A stretch of 64,000 bases of DNA, from assembly GCA_035637115.1 (NCBI GenBank), contig DASPXV010000105.1:1-64000 (forward strand), in the 5' to 3' direction. The DNA is from JAICSD01 sp035637115 (GTDB taxonomy: Bacteria; Acidobacteriota; Vicinamibacteria; Vicinamibacterales; 2-12-FULL-66-21). The position numbers were made by a program, and so were the translations under genes. The notes under the pieces were generated by a model. The model was given only the letters and a program-made list of their open reading frames with translations. It was not told the origin of the DNA and made no database searches. Of the stretch, positions 25,733 to 34,025 are shown in pieces. The stretch's first letter is position 1. Each line of letters begins with the position of its first letter.

Positions 25733-25956
25733 TTAGCGTCAATGAACGACTTCACAGTGAGGCGCAGGTCGGGCGGGAGCTCGTCGTCACGGAGCGATCG
25801 CAGCATCGAGACGGTAGATTCGTAAGTGCGGAGCTGGGCCACGCACCGCGGGCATTTCTGCAGGTGCGCCTCCAGCTCCACTCGAAGATCGGGCGGCAGC
25901 TGACGTTCCAGGTAATCAGCGAGCAGCTTGACTACCGATCCGCAGCCGCAAGCCAT
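25717..25956 (-). CDS. Small anti-sigma-type zinc-finger protein
   Basis: A 79-residue protein with the zf-HC2 signature LADYLERQLPPDLRVELEAHLQKCPRC (H-x3-C-x2-C). This is the N-terminal part typical of anti-sigma factors, but it lacks any membrane segment, so it resembles a stand-alone ZAS domain. An N-terminal MACGCGS adds two more cysteines. Its 5' end, including the ATG, lies in a 107-base tandem duplication. No ECF sigma gene is adjacent; the nearest is 3.6 kb away. Confidence 0.75.
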   Translation of the reverse strand: MACGCGSVVKLLADYLERQLPPDLRVELEAHLQKCPRCVAQLRTYESTVSMLRSLRDDELPPDLRLTVKSFIDAKCHRN

Positions 25957-26150
25957 GCGAACTCTCCCAACTCCTCAATTCCCAACTCCCAAACTCTCCG
26001 GCACCCTTGGAGGTTGGGAGTTGTGGAGTTGGGCGTTGACATCGATCCGCAGCCGCAAGCCATGCGAACTCTCCCAACTCCTCAATTCCCAACTCCCAAA
26101 CTCTCCCGCACCCTTGGAGGTTGGGAGTTGTGGAGTTGGGCGTTGACATG
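25937..26150. repeat. 107-base tandem duplication with CAACTCCCAA hairpin
   Basis: Copies are at 25937-26043 and 26044-26150 and are nearly identical. Each holds the first codons of the zinc-finger gene (start region GCCGCAAGCCATGCG), then CTCCCAACTCC/CAATTCCCAACTCCC, then the inverted arm GGTTGGGAGTTGTGGAGTTG. The duplication therefore repeats a gene start together with its upstream hairpin. The motif is the same as at 2319-2392. Confidence 0.85.
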
Positions 26151-26162
26151 GCTACGTCAGCG

Positions 26163-29100
26163 TCAGAAATCGTAGCCTATCCAAATAGAGAACTTCGGCC
26201 GGCGCAGCCACTTGCTCCCGGTGCTCACGCCATCAACGACAGCCGCATACGAATAGATGTAGTCCTCCCAGCCCTTGTTCATCAACGTTCGCCACGACCA
26301 GTCGAAGTGAATGGGGAACCCGAGCGCGAAGGTCTCCAGGCCGAGACCGTACGACGCGCGGCCGTCGACGAGATGGAAGCCGTTCACGATGTAGGGGGCG
26401 CCATAATTGAGCACGATTTGCCCGGTCAACGGGTTTTGCTTGTAGCCGATGATTGGCTGGACGGGAACCGGGTCACGAGAATAGACCTGCAGCTTGTTCT
26501 GTGCGAACTGCGACGCGCCGAGGTCCGCGAATGCCACCGCGCGCAGGCCGCCGATCACCCCGAGTGGCGTCAGCGCCGCTTCGATCAACGGGAACCGCAG
26601 TTCCGCGTTGGCGAAGAACGCCTTGTTCCCGATGAACTCCAGGTACTGGTAGCCGCGCAATTCGGAGTTGCCGCCCGAGTACAGGTACGATGGATAGTCG
26701 CCCCAGCTCTTGAGGCCCCTGAACCTGAACGCGAGGACACCGTTCGTCGCGAGGCGTAAGTACTTTCTGGCGTCGACGTCTGCGGTCTGCCGCGAGATGA
26801 AGCCGTTCATTTTCGGCGAGTACTCGTAGCCGACGCGCAGCGTGTGGCCCGAGAGCGGACCGTACTCACGGAACACCGTCGTTTCGCGCACGTACGCGAT
26901 GCCGAGCGGCAGCAGTTTGCCGTCCGCGAACAGGTTCTGCCCGTAACGCTGCTGCTGGTACTCCTCGGCGATGGCCTGAAGCGTCGGGTCGTCGTACTGC
27001 TGCTTGAACTGGATCAACCCGCCTGACAGCTCGACACGCGCGTAGCGGTTGAGCGGGTAGATCCCGAATGCCGTGCCACCGCGCGCCGTCTGCGTCGCGA
27101 GCGCATCCTTGTGGCTCAGGAAGCCATACTGCTGCGCGTAGAACGTCCCCGCGTTATTCGCATAGTAGAACTGCGTCTGGGAGAAGCCCTGCAGCGCGTA
27201 CTGCAGCCGCCGCGAGAGGTTCAAGTACGAGAACGACAGCGTGCGATACTGCGAGACCGATTCGGCATAGAGGCTGAACTGCTGGTCGCCGAGGACGTCG
27301 GTGAACGTCACCTGCGTGCCGCCGAACACGTCGCCGCCGCTCGTCACGCCGACGTTCACCGGAGGCCGTCCCTCGAGGAACAGCTTTTCGAATCGTCCCT
27401 TCACGCGCTGGTTCGCCGGCACCAGCGTGTGGCTCAGAGGCGGCTGGAAGTCGATAATCGGACCCGGCTCGCCGAAGTCCGCGGTGGCCACGGTGTGCAG
27501 CGCCTCCTTCTGCGCCGGCATCGTATGGATGCCGTACTCACCCTTGTAATAGGTCACGAACCCGACTCTCTGCTGCTTGTCATCGCCCTTCAGCAGCACC
27601 GTCGAAACGTTGCCTCCGAGCGCGTCGGTGTACTGCTTCAGCTCGTTGGTCTTCAGGTTGAGCGTCCACACGTTATAGATGTTGCCGTTGCGCGCGACCT
27701 CAGGACTGATCGACTGATTCGGGTCGACCGCGGTCGACGGGAACACGATCGTGTCGGCGTCGACGAACTGCACCGCGCCGTCGTCATGCGTCCCGAAGGT
27801 GAGCTGCGTCTTTTTGCCGGTCGCCAGGTCGAGGCGGAACAGCTTGTCGTTGCCGCTGACGCGCGCGAGGTAGACGATCGATTTGCCGTCGGGCGCCCAG
27901 GTCGGACCGTAGTCGCCGAAGGCATCGTTGGTGACGTTCTTGATCGTGCCGGTCTCGAGATCGAGCGTGAAGATATCGCCGATCGCGTCGCGCAGTCCGG
28001 CGAACACCACCGTCTTCCCGTCGGGGCTGATATCGGGTGATTCCGGCATATCGACGGTCTTGATATCGAAGCGCTTCTCGATTTTCCTGCTGAGCACGTT
28101 CTGCAGCACCAGCTGCTTTTCCTTCTCGTGCCGCGCGAAGTAGGCGAGGCGATCGCCGATCGGCGACCACGACATCCAGGGCACGGCGTTGCCGCGGAAC
28201 CCGCCGGGCGAGGCGATGTACTCGAAGCCGAACCCGGTATTGAAGCCGCCGGTCAGGTTGCGGATCACCTTGCCGTCCTTGGTCGACATCAGGATGATGT
28301 CGAGCTCCTGGTCCTTGCGGTTGCCGGCCGCGACAGCGATCAGGTCGCCCGAGGGGGACGGCTCGATCGAGATCACCGAGACGTACTGCGTCTTGCCGCG
28401 CTTCGGCGCGAGATTCTTGCCGTAGTCCTGTGGCCGCTCCTTGTCGCGGAACGGCTTGAAGCGGTCCTTCAGGTACTTGTCGAACTGCTCGTCGAACTCG
28501 TCGGGCTTGAGCTTGAACGCTTCCTCGTAGGCGCTGTCGCCGCCGCCGATCACGCTCTTCCGCAGCGCGAACAGAAACTGGCGCAGTCCCTCCTTGCCCC
28601 ATTTCGACTCGATGAACTCGAAACACGCATGTCCCATGTAATACGGCGCGCGGCCATCGACGAGCGCCCTGCTCTCGAACTCGCTCATCGAGGGAATGAT
28701 GTCGGCGATGGCGGCGTCGCGTACCGACATCAGGTCGAACGGATTCCAGTAGCCGGTCTCGAACTCCGACAGCCCTTCATCCACCCATAGCGGCAGGCCC
28801 CGCCGCAGCAGCGTGCGCGGGATGATGTCGAACTCGAAGATGTGCGTCATCTCATGTGTGAGCAGGTGATAGAACGCGTCGGACGGCTCGTCGATCGGGA
28901 ACACCATGCGGTCGCGATACGGCTCAGAGAAGCCGAGCACGCCTTCCGGCATCTCGCCGGGATCGATGTTCTGCTGCTGGAACTCGCTGGCGGTCTTATA
29001 GAGGATGAGGGGAATCTTGAACGCCAGGTCGTGCTTCAGATCCGCGCTGATCTGCTGGTACGCGCTCTCCGCGTAGCTGGCGACGCGTTCCAGGTGCTTC

Positions 29101-29303
29101 TCGATCTCCGGGTAGTAGTAGATCTCGAAGTGGTCGGTCGAGTACGTGTGCCAGTTGAAGTGGTCGTACTTGATCCGGTTCTTGTTGTAGTACGGCACGA
29201 AGGGCGTCTGCGCGCTGGCGGCGATGGTGCCCGCGACAAAGACGAACATGAAAAGGGCAATGCCAAACGGCGCTCGAAACCCGCGCCTGCTGCGCGTACT
29301 CAT
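26163..29303 (-). CDS. Large exported protein: peptidase MA-like domain, beta-propeller, outer-membrane barrel
   Basis: A 1046-residue protein with a signal peptide. Residues about 30-290 form a gluzincin-like domain with HEMTHIFEFD (HExxH), followed by LPLWVDEGLSEFETGY carrying the third ligand Glu. About 300-620 are TolB-like propeller repeats (SPSGDLIAVAAGN, SPDGKTVVFAGLRD, APDGKSIVYLARVSG). About 650-1046 is an outer-membrane barrel of the surface-antigen/BamA type, ending KFSIWIGYDF. It would be a surface-anchored metallopeptidase. This three-part layout is common in Acidobacteria; its substrate is unknown. Confidence 0.88.
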   Translation of the reverse strand: MSTRSRRGFRAPFGIALFMFVFVAGTIAASAQTPFVPYYNKNRIKYDHFNWHTYSTDHFEIYYYPEIEKHLERVASYAESAYQQISADLKHDLAFKIPLILYKTASEFQQQNIDPGEMPEGVLGFSEPYRDRMVFPIDEPSDAFYHLLTHEMTHIFEFDIIPRTLLRRGLPLWVDEGLSEFETGYWNPFDLMSVRDAAIADIIPSMSEFESRALVDGRAPYYMGHACFEFIESKWGKEGLRQFLFALRKSVIGGGDSAYEEAFKLKPDEFDEQFDKYLKDRFKPFRDKERPQDYGKNLAPKRGKTQYVSVISIEPSPSGDLIAVAAGNRKDQELDIILMSTKDGKVIRNLTGGFNTGFGFEYIASPGGFRGNAVPWMSWSPIGDRLAYFARHEKEKQLVLQNVLSRKIEKRFDIKTVDMPESPDISPDGKTVVFAGLRDAIGDIFTLDLETGTIKNVTNDAFGDYGPTWAPDGKSIVYLARVSGNDKLFRLDLATGKKTQLTFGTHDDGAVQFVDADTIVFPSTAVDPNQSISPEVARNGNIYNVWTLNLKTNELKQYTDALGGNVSTVLLKGDDKQQRVGFVTYYKGEYGIHTMPAQKEALHTVATADFGEPGPIIDFQPPLSHTLVPANQRVKGRFEKLFLEGRPPVNVGVTSGGDVFGGTQVTFTDVLGDQQFSLYAESVSQYRTLSFSYLNLSRRLQYALQGFSQTQFYYANNAGTFYAQQYGFLSHKDALATQTARGGTAFGIYPLNRYARVELSGGLIQFKQQYDDPTLQAIAEEYQQQRYGQNLFADGKLLPLGIAYVRETTVFREYGPLSGHTLRVGYEYSPKMNGFISRQTADVDARKYLRLATNGVLAFRFRGLKSWGDYPSYLYSGGNSELRGYQYLEFIGNKAFFANAELRFPLIEAALTPLGVIGGLRAVAFADLGASQFAQNKLQVYSRDPVPVQPIIGYKQNPLTGQIVLNYGAPYIVNGFHLVDGRASYGLGLETFALGFPIHFDWSWRTLMNKGWEDYIYSYAAVVDGVSTGSKWLRRPKFSIWIGYDF

Positions 29304-29539
29304 GGGTCCACCTCGGATGTGCCGATGTTACTGTGACTAAGACGTTTGCCGCAATGCCGGGGTCCCCGGCCTGAATCCCCGTCAACGCCGCGCAGCAAGC
29401 CACATGCCTCCCGTCGAGGTGTATCTGCCGAGGATCCGGCAGCATGCACAGCGGGGAGTGTCCCCGCCGGGGGCCGTCCGCTGTCCTCCCCGCGATACAA
29501 TGGCAGGAATAAACCGGCATATCGCCGGTGTTCCCCTAA

Positions 29540-30136
29540 ATGGCATTCCGCCGCTCTCCAGGTCGTGGTGACGACGCCGAGTTCACACGCACGGCGCTGT
29601 CCCACATCGACAGCCTGTACGGTACGGCGCTCCGCCTGACGCGGCGCGCTGCGGATGCCGAGGATCTGGTCCAGGACACGTACCTGAAGGCGTTTCGCTC
29701 GGCGCACCAGTTCGAGCGGGGCACCAACCTGAAGGCGTGGCTGTTCACGATCCTCCACAACACGTTTCGCAACATGCGCCGGCACGACGGCCGGAGTCCG
29801 GTAGACGTCGACAGCGAGGCGGTAGAGCGCGCGGCCAACGAGGGGCCCGCCGACCAGTCGCCGGAGCAGATTCTGACGAGGCGGACGCTGGATGCCGATC
29901 TCCAGGCCGCGCTCGATGCGCTGCCCGACGCGTTCCGCCAGGCCGTGTGGCTGCGGGACGTGGAAGAACTGTCGTACGCGGAAATGGCGCAGGTACTCGA
30001 CGTGCCCATCGGCACGGTGATGTCGCGCATCTCGCGCGGGCGCCGCGCGCTGTCCGAGGGATTGCAGGCGCGGCGGGCGAAGGCGCAGCACCCGGTCGCC
30101 GGAGTGGGGAAGATAGGACTGACACGGCATGGCTGA
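29540..30136 (+). CDS. ECF RNA polymerase sigma factor
   Basis: A 198-residue sigma-70 family factor. Region 2 is DSLYGTALRLTRRAADAEDLVQDTYLKAFR with KAWLFTILHNTFRNMRR. Region 4 is ALPDAFRQAVWLRDVEELSYAEMAQVLDVPIGTVMSRISRGRRAL. Closest in layout to SigE/RpoE-like factors. Its stop overlaps an ATG that was probably the original start of the anti-sigma gene (see the 20-base duplication). The 236 bases upstream hold GATACAATGG near 29498 and a CCGGC/GCCGG hairpin just before the gene; I could not assign a firm promoter. Confidence 0.93.
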   Translation: MAFRRSPGRGDDAEFTRTALSHIDSLYGTALRLTRRAADAEDLVQDTYLKAFRSAHQFERGTNLKAWLFTILHNTFRNMRRHDGRSPVDVDSEAVERAANEGPADQSPEQILTRRTLDADLQAALDALPDAFRQAVWLRDVEELSYAEMAQVLDVPIGTVMSRISRGRRALSEGLQARRAKAQHPVAGVGKIGLTRHG

Positions 30137-30163
30137 CGAAGTAACGGCATGGCTGACGAAATA
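30124..30163. repeat. 20-base tandem duplication at the sigma/anti-sigma junction
   Basis: ACGGCATGGCTGACGAAGTA (30124-30143) is followed by the same sequence with one change (30144-30163). Each copy contains ATGGCTGACGAA, the start of the anti-sigma gene. The first ATG (30129) overlaps the sigma stop but now leads into an 11-codon reading frame. The second ATG (30149) gives the full anti-sigma protein. Confidence 0.85.
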
Positions 30164-30985
30164 AAAGATTGCGCCGATCTCGACGCGCACTTGACGCCGT
30201 TCGTCGACGGCGAGGCTGCGCCGGCCGTGCGCCATTCGGTTGAGGCGCACCTCGGCAAGTGTCCGCCGTGCAGGAAGCACGCGGACGCCGAATCGTCCGC
30301 GCGCGAGGTCGTCCACACCCATCGCGATGAGCTGCGCGTCGAGGCGCCTCCGGCGCTGCGAGCCCGCTGTGCCCGCCTTCGCCAAGGCTCTGGCGGGCAG
30401 GCTTTTCCGTCTTCCCGTGTTCCGTCTTCCCGTCTTCCATTTTCTCGTCTTCCGTCTTCTCGTCTTCCGTCTTCTCGTCTTCCGTCTTCCTTCTTGCGTA
30501 GGTGGGTGCCGTTGTCGTTGGCGGCTACGCTCGTGCTCGCGGTGGCGGGTGTGTTCCTGTTCGGCCTCAACAATCCTGTGCAGGCGCTCGCGGCCAGCCT
30601 GACGCTCGACCATGCGAAGTGCTTCAAGATCGGCGACACGGATCCGCATACCGATCCCGCGGTCGCGGCGAAGAACTGGCAGCAGGAGCAGGGATGGCAG
30701 ATCGTCGTCCCGCAGGCGCTGCCGTCCGAGCAGCTCCAGCTTGTTGACGTCCGCCACTGCTATTCGACCGACGGCCGCGCGGCGCACCTGATGTACAGAT
30801 GGCATGGCGCGCCGCTGTCGCTCTACGTCTTACCGCAAGATACAGGGCATGCCGGCACCGTCGCGAACATGGGGCGCGAAGCGGTGATCTGGTGCGCCAA
30901 CCGCCGCACGTATGCGGTCGTAGCCGAGGGACAACCGCAGGATCTCGGCCGCATCGTTGACTATATGAAGGCAAACGCTCGATGA
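30149..30985 (+). CDS. Anti-sigma factor, zinc-finger type, membrane-anchored
   Basis: A 278-residue partner of the ECF factor. The N-terminal zf-HC2 domain has VRHSVEAHLGKCPPCRKHA. A single membrane helix lies at about 116-138 (WVPLSLAATLVLAVAGVFLFGL), followed by a periplasmic domain. Between the zinc finger and the membrane helix, residues about 75-113 are encoded by foreign-looking repeats. These are a GCCCGCC-type palindrome and a run of TCTTCCGTCT-type units that translate as repeated SSRLP. The linker is therefore a recent expansion that kept the frame. Confidence 0.88.
   Translation: MADEIKDCADLDAHLTPFVDGEAAPAVRHSVEAHLGKCPPCRKHADAESSAREVVHTHRDELRVEAPPALRARCARLRQGSGGQAFPSSRVPSSRLPFSRLPSSRLPSSRLPSSFLRRWVPLSLAATLVLAVAGVFLFGLNNPVQALAASLTLDHAKCFKIGDTDPHTDPAVAAKNWQQEQGWQIVVPQALPSEQLQLVDVRHCYSTDGRAAHLMYRWHGAPLSLYVLPQDTGHAGTVANMGREAVIWCANRRTYAVVAEGQPQDLGRIVDYMKANAR
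30371..30493. repeat. Repeat insertion inside the anti-sigma gene
   Basis: A GCCCGCCTTCGCC/GGCGGGC hairpin element at 30371-30398 is followed by about nine TCTTCC(G)-type units up to 30493. The total keeps the reading frame open. Both parts are related to elements that elsewhere in the window lie between genes. Confidence 0.8.
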
Positions 30986-31165
30986 AGATTGTCGACTGGC
31001 AAGTGCAGAATGAAAGATTAACGGATTGTCGATTGAGGGATTGGCGATAGAGGGATTGGCGATTGATGAACGGGGCACTTGCGGCGAAGCGCAATCGACA
31101 ATCCGTCGATCCGCAGTCGGCAATCGGCAATCCGTGAATCACCAATCTGCAATCTGCAGTCGCCA
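30986..31165. repeat. GGATTGGCGATT / AATCGGCAATCC hairpin array
   Basis: The gap between the anti-sigma gene and tlpA is built from short GATTGNCGATT-type units. They run one way on the left (30990-31065) and the opposite way on the right (31090-31165), separated by about 25 bases (CGGGGCACTTGCGGCGAAGC). It forms a long imperfect hairpin and is the largest member of the family also seen at 11757-11813. Confidence 0.8.
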
Positions 31166-31180
31166 ATGTCGAGTTTCACC

Positions 31181-31747
31181 ATGAAGTCTCGCTGGGTTAT
31201 CGCGGCCGCCGCGGCGGTGTCGCTGGCATTGCTGACGTTGCCGATGCTGCGCAAGAACGTCGGGGGCGAGTCCGTCACTCCGGGCCGGAATGCGGGCGGA
31301 TCTTCCGCATCTTCCAAGGGGACGTCATGCGATGCGGAAGGACGCGCGACCTACGACTTCGTACTGAAGAACCAGCTCAACGCGCCCGTGAAGATGGCCG
31401 ACTACAAGGGGAAAGTCGTCATCGTGAATTTCTGGGCGACGTGGTGCGGTCCCTGCAAGGTGGAAATTCCGGACTTCGTGAAGCTCTACGATCAGTACAA
31501 GGACAAGGGACTGGTCATCGTCGGCATCTCGGTCGACGACAGCCCCGACCAGCTGCAGGCGTTTATGAAGGAATTCAAGATGAACTACCCGGTGCTGCAG
31601 ATGACGCCGGACGTCGAGTCGGCATGGGGCCCGTTCTATGGGTACCCGACCTCGTTCATCGTCGCGCGTGACGGATCGATCTGCACGAAACACCTGGGGC
31701 CTGCAACCAAAGAGCAGTTCGAGCAGGAGATCAAGGGCCTGCTGTAG
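31181..31747 (+). CDS. TlpA/ResA-like thioredoxin-fold thiol-disulfide protein
   Basis: A 188-residue membrane-anchored or exported thioredoxin-like protein. It has the N-terminal hydrophobic helix SRWVIAAAAAVSLALLTLPML, the active site WATWCGPCKVE, and the cis-Pro region YGYPTSFIV with a final DGSICTKHLG. It would reduce periplasmic disulfides, for example in cytochrome c or copper-site maturation. I took the ATG at 31181 next to the signal helix; an ATG at 31166 is possible, and longer frames run into the repeat array. Confidence 0.88.
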   Translation: MKSRWVIAAAAAVSLALLTLPMLRKNVGGESVTPGRNAGGSSASSKGTSCDAEGRATYDFVLKNQLNAPVKMADYKGKVVIVNFWATWCGPCKVEIPDFVKLYDQYKDKGLVIVGISVDDSPDQLQAFMKEFKMNYPVLQMTPDVESAWGPFYGYPTSFIVARDGSICTKHLGPATKEQFEQEIKGLL

Positions 31748-31761
31748 TACAATTCCTTCAG

Positions 31762-31986
31762 ATGCTGAAGGGGTTCACACACGCACGTCTTGCCTGCGGC
31801 TGCCGCCTGTCGTTCCGCGATGGCGTCGAAGGCAGCCCTGTGACCGTCGTCGTCGACGTCAAGGCGCCGTCGTGCCCGCTCACGATCCACGTTTCCGGCC
31901 TCCCGCTCTACGATTATCGCGAAGCACTGCGCCCGCCCACACGGCTGGGGCCGCCCATCGAAGAAGAGTTCGAAGAAGAATCGTAA
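31762..31986 (+). CDS. Small conserved-looking protein of unknown function
   Basis: A 74-residue protein (MLKGFTHARLACGCRLSFRD...) fifteen bases after tlpA. It has three cysteines (ACGC and PSC), a central hydrophobic strand pattern VTVVVDVKAPSCPLTIHVSGLPLY and an acidic tail PPIEEEFEEES. The good spacing and coding-like composition support a real gene cotranscribed with tlpA. I recognise no family. Confidence 0.55.
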   Translation: MLKGFTHARLACGCRLSFRDGVEGSPVTVVVDVKAPSCPLTIHVSGLPLYDYREALRPPTRLGPPIEEEFEEES

Positions 31987-32061
31987 CGAGTCGCTGATCG
32001 GCGACGAAGGAGACAGCCCTTCGGATCCCGCCACGCTGGTGGACAATCCGGGCGTCTCCCA

Positions 32062-32772
32062 TCAGCCGATTCGAAAAGTCGCGACGAGCGGCAGGTGGTC
32101 GGATGCCATCAGCGCCTTGCGCGTGCGCGGCATTTCCACGCCGAGCACTTCGACCTTGCCGTCGTAATAGATGTGATCGAGGTGGACGACAGGAAAGAGT
32201 CCGGGGTAGGTGCGCCGGCGCTTCAGGTGCTGCGAGATGTCGACGCTCTCGAACAGCGACGACAGCGTCTTGGTCGCGAGTCCTTTCATCCATTCATTGA
32301 AATCGCCGAGGATGATCTTCGGGCCCATGACGCGCCGGTCGTGGACGAACGATGCGAGGCGGCCGGCCTGGTAGCGCCGCTCGAGGACCGCGGTGCCGAG
32401 GTGCACGTTGTAGATGTGCAGCGTCTGCCCCTCGATATTGAGGTCTGCCCGCTGGCAGTTGCGCGACTCGCACGTCCGCCACGAGAGATCGTACTGGCCG
32501 TGGTGGACGATCGGGTAACGGCTGAGGATCACGTTCCCGAACTGGTGCTGGCGCAGCGCGCGTACGCTGTTCATCACCCACCCCATGCCGAGGCCGGCGC
32601 CGATCTCTTCCGCCTGCCCGACGCCGATCGGCCCCGCGCCAATCACTTCCTGAAGCGCGATCACGTCGGCATCGATATCGCGCAGCACCTCGACGATCCG
32701 GCCGGGGACGACGCGCCGATCCATTCCGCGGCAGCGATGGATGTTATAGGTCGCGATGCGGACGTCTGTCAT
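32062..32772 (-). CDS. Endonuclease/exonuclease/phosphatase family protein
   Basis: A 236-residue EEP-fold hydrolase. Motifs are ATYNIHRCRG, DADVIALQEV with the metal-binding Glu, NVHLGTAVLERRYQ, ILGDFNEW with the catalytic Asp/Asn, and SDHLPLVATF with the Asp-His pair. The start at 32772 (MTDVRIATYN) overlaps the stop of the cardiolipin synthase as ATGA, giving a cls-eep unit. That pairing is common, and the protein may be a phospholipid phosphodiesterase or phosphatase rather than a nuclease. Confidence 0.9.
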   Translation of the reverse strand: MTDVRIATYNIHRCRGMDRRVVPGRIVEVLRDIDADVIALQEVIGAGPIGVGQAEEIGAGLGMGWVMNSVRALRQHQFGNVILSRYPIVHHGQYDLSWRTCESRNCQRADLNIEGQTLHIYNVHLGTAVLERRYQAGRLASFVHDRRVMGPKIILGDFNEWMKGLATKTLSSLFESVDISQHLKRRRTYPGLFPVVHLDHIYYDGKVEVLGVEMPRTRKALMASDHLPLVATFRIG

Positions 32773-34025
32773 TGTTGCCGTTCCAGGATCCAGACGAAGG
32801 GGCCGACGATTTTCTCCCAGAGCGGACGGCGCTGCCATCGATCCAGCTTCATCTCGATACTGTCGGCGAGGTCTTGTTCGTAATCCTGCAACAGGCGGAC
32901 CGCGACAACCGGATCGCGCATCGCGACGTTCACCTCGTCGTTGTGTTCGAACGACCGATTGTCGATGTTGGTCGTGCCGATCACCGACCACAGCTCGTCG
33001 ACGATCAGCATCTTGGCATGCGTCATCGCGGGCTGGTACTCGTAGATGCGGATGCCCGCCTTCAGCAGGCGCCCCCACATGCGGCGGCTCGCCAGCCGCA
33101 CCCAACGCTGGTCGGTATGGCTCCCTGGGACGATCACGGTGAGCTTCACGCCCCGCCCGGCCATTCCCATGAGCGCGCGCCGGAATGCGCGATCGGGAAG
33201 GAAGTACGGCGTGCTGATGCGCACCGTGTGATCGGCGCCTTCAATCAACAACTGGAAGGAGATGCGGGACGCCGTGGCGCGGTCTGAAGGGGAGCTCTTG
33301 ACGACGAACGCGGTCGTATCGCCGCAGGGTTTGAGATCGGGAAAGTAGTCGCGCCCCGTCAGGATCTCGCCGCAGACCTCCAGCCAGTTCTCCGCCGCGA
33401 CACCCTGCAGGGCGGCGACGAGTGGTCCCTCAATCTCCGCCATCGTGTCACGCCACGGCCGCTTTCGGCCGCCAGTGGGCTCCGCCCACCAGTCCGCAAT
33501 CCCCGCCCCTCCGAGGAATGCGGTCACGCCGTCTACGATCAGCAGCTCGCGGTGCGTGCGGTTGTTGATGCGATGCAGCGAATACCACCGCAGCGCCTGG
33601 TAGGACACGATGCGGACGCCGGCGGCCCGCAGGCGCGCCACGGGCTTGCCCCACATCGAGAAGCTGCCAATCGCATCGACGACGACCGTCACGTTGACGC
33701 CATTGCGCGCGCGCTCGCTGAGCGCATCGATGAACTCAAGTCCGATCTTTCCGTACTCGAAGATGTAGCACTCCATGTTGATGGAGCGCTTTGCGCCTCT
33801 GATCGCGTCGAGCATCGCCGGGTAAAAGGCCGGACCATCGGTAAACAGCGTGACGCGGTTGCCGTGGTGCAGTGCCGCCTGGCAGGTCGACTGGATCGTA
33901 TAGAGGAAGTCCTCGTCGTGGACGGACGTGCGCTGCGACAGGTGGTAGTTGATGGCCGGCGTGAACAGGAAGACGAGAACGAGCCAGACGAGGAATGCCC
34001 CGCCCGCGACCGTGAGCCATGTCAT
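32769..34025 (-). CDS. Cardiolipin synthase / phospholipase D family
   Basis: A 418-residue membrane-bound PLD-type enzyme that would join phospholipids into cardiolipin. It has an N-terminal membrane helix (LTVAGGAFLVWLVLVFLF) and two HKD regions. The second is canonical, THAKMLIVDE followed by IGTTNIDNRS. The first reads THRELLIVDG, with Glu in place of the usual Lys. Since both HKD sites normally combine into one active site, activity may be changed. It overlaps the neighbouring genes on both sides by one to four bases. Confidence 0.9.
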   Translation of the reverse strand: MTWLTVAGGAFLVWLVLVFLFTPAINYHLSQRTSVHDEDFLYTIQSTCQAALHHGNRVTLFTDGPAFYPAMLDAIRGAKRSINMECYIFEYGKIGLEFIDALSERARNGVNVTVVVDAIGSFSMWGKPVARLRAAGVRIVSYQALRWYSLHRINNRTHRELLIVDGVTAFLGGAGIADWWAEPTGGRKRPWRDTMAEIEGPLVAALQGVAAENWLEVCGEILTGRDYFPDLKPCGDTTAFVVKSSPSDRATASRISFQLLIEGADHTVRISTPYFLPDRAFRRALMGMAGRGVKLTVIVPGSHTDQRWVRLASRRMWGRLLKAGIRIYEYQPAMTHAKMLIVDELWSVIGTTNIDNRSFEHNDEVNVAMRDPVVAVRLLQDYEQDLADSIEMKLDRWQRRPLWEKIVGPFVWILERQQ

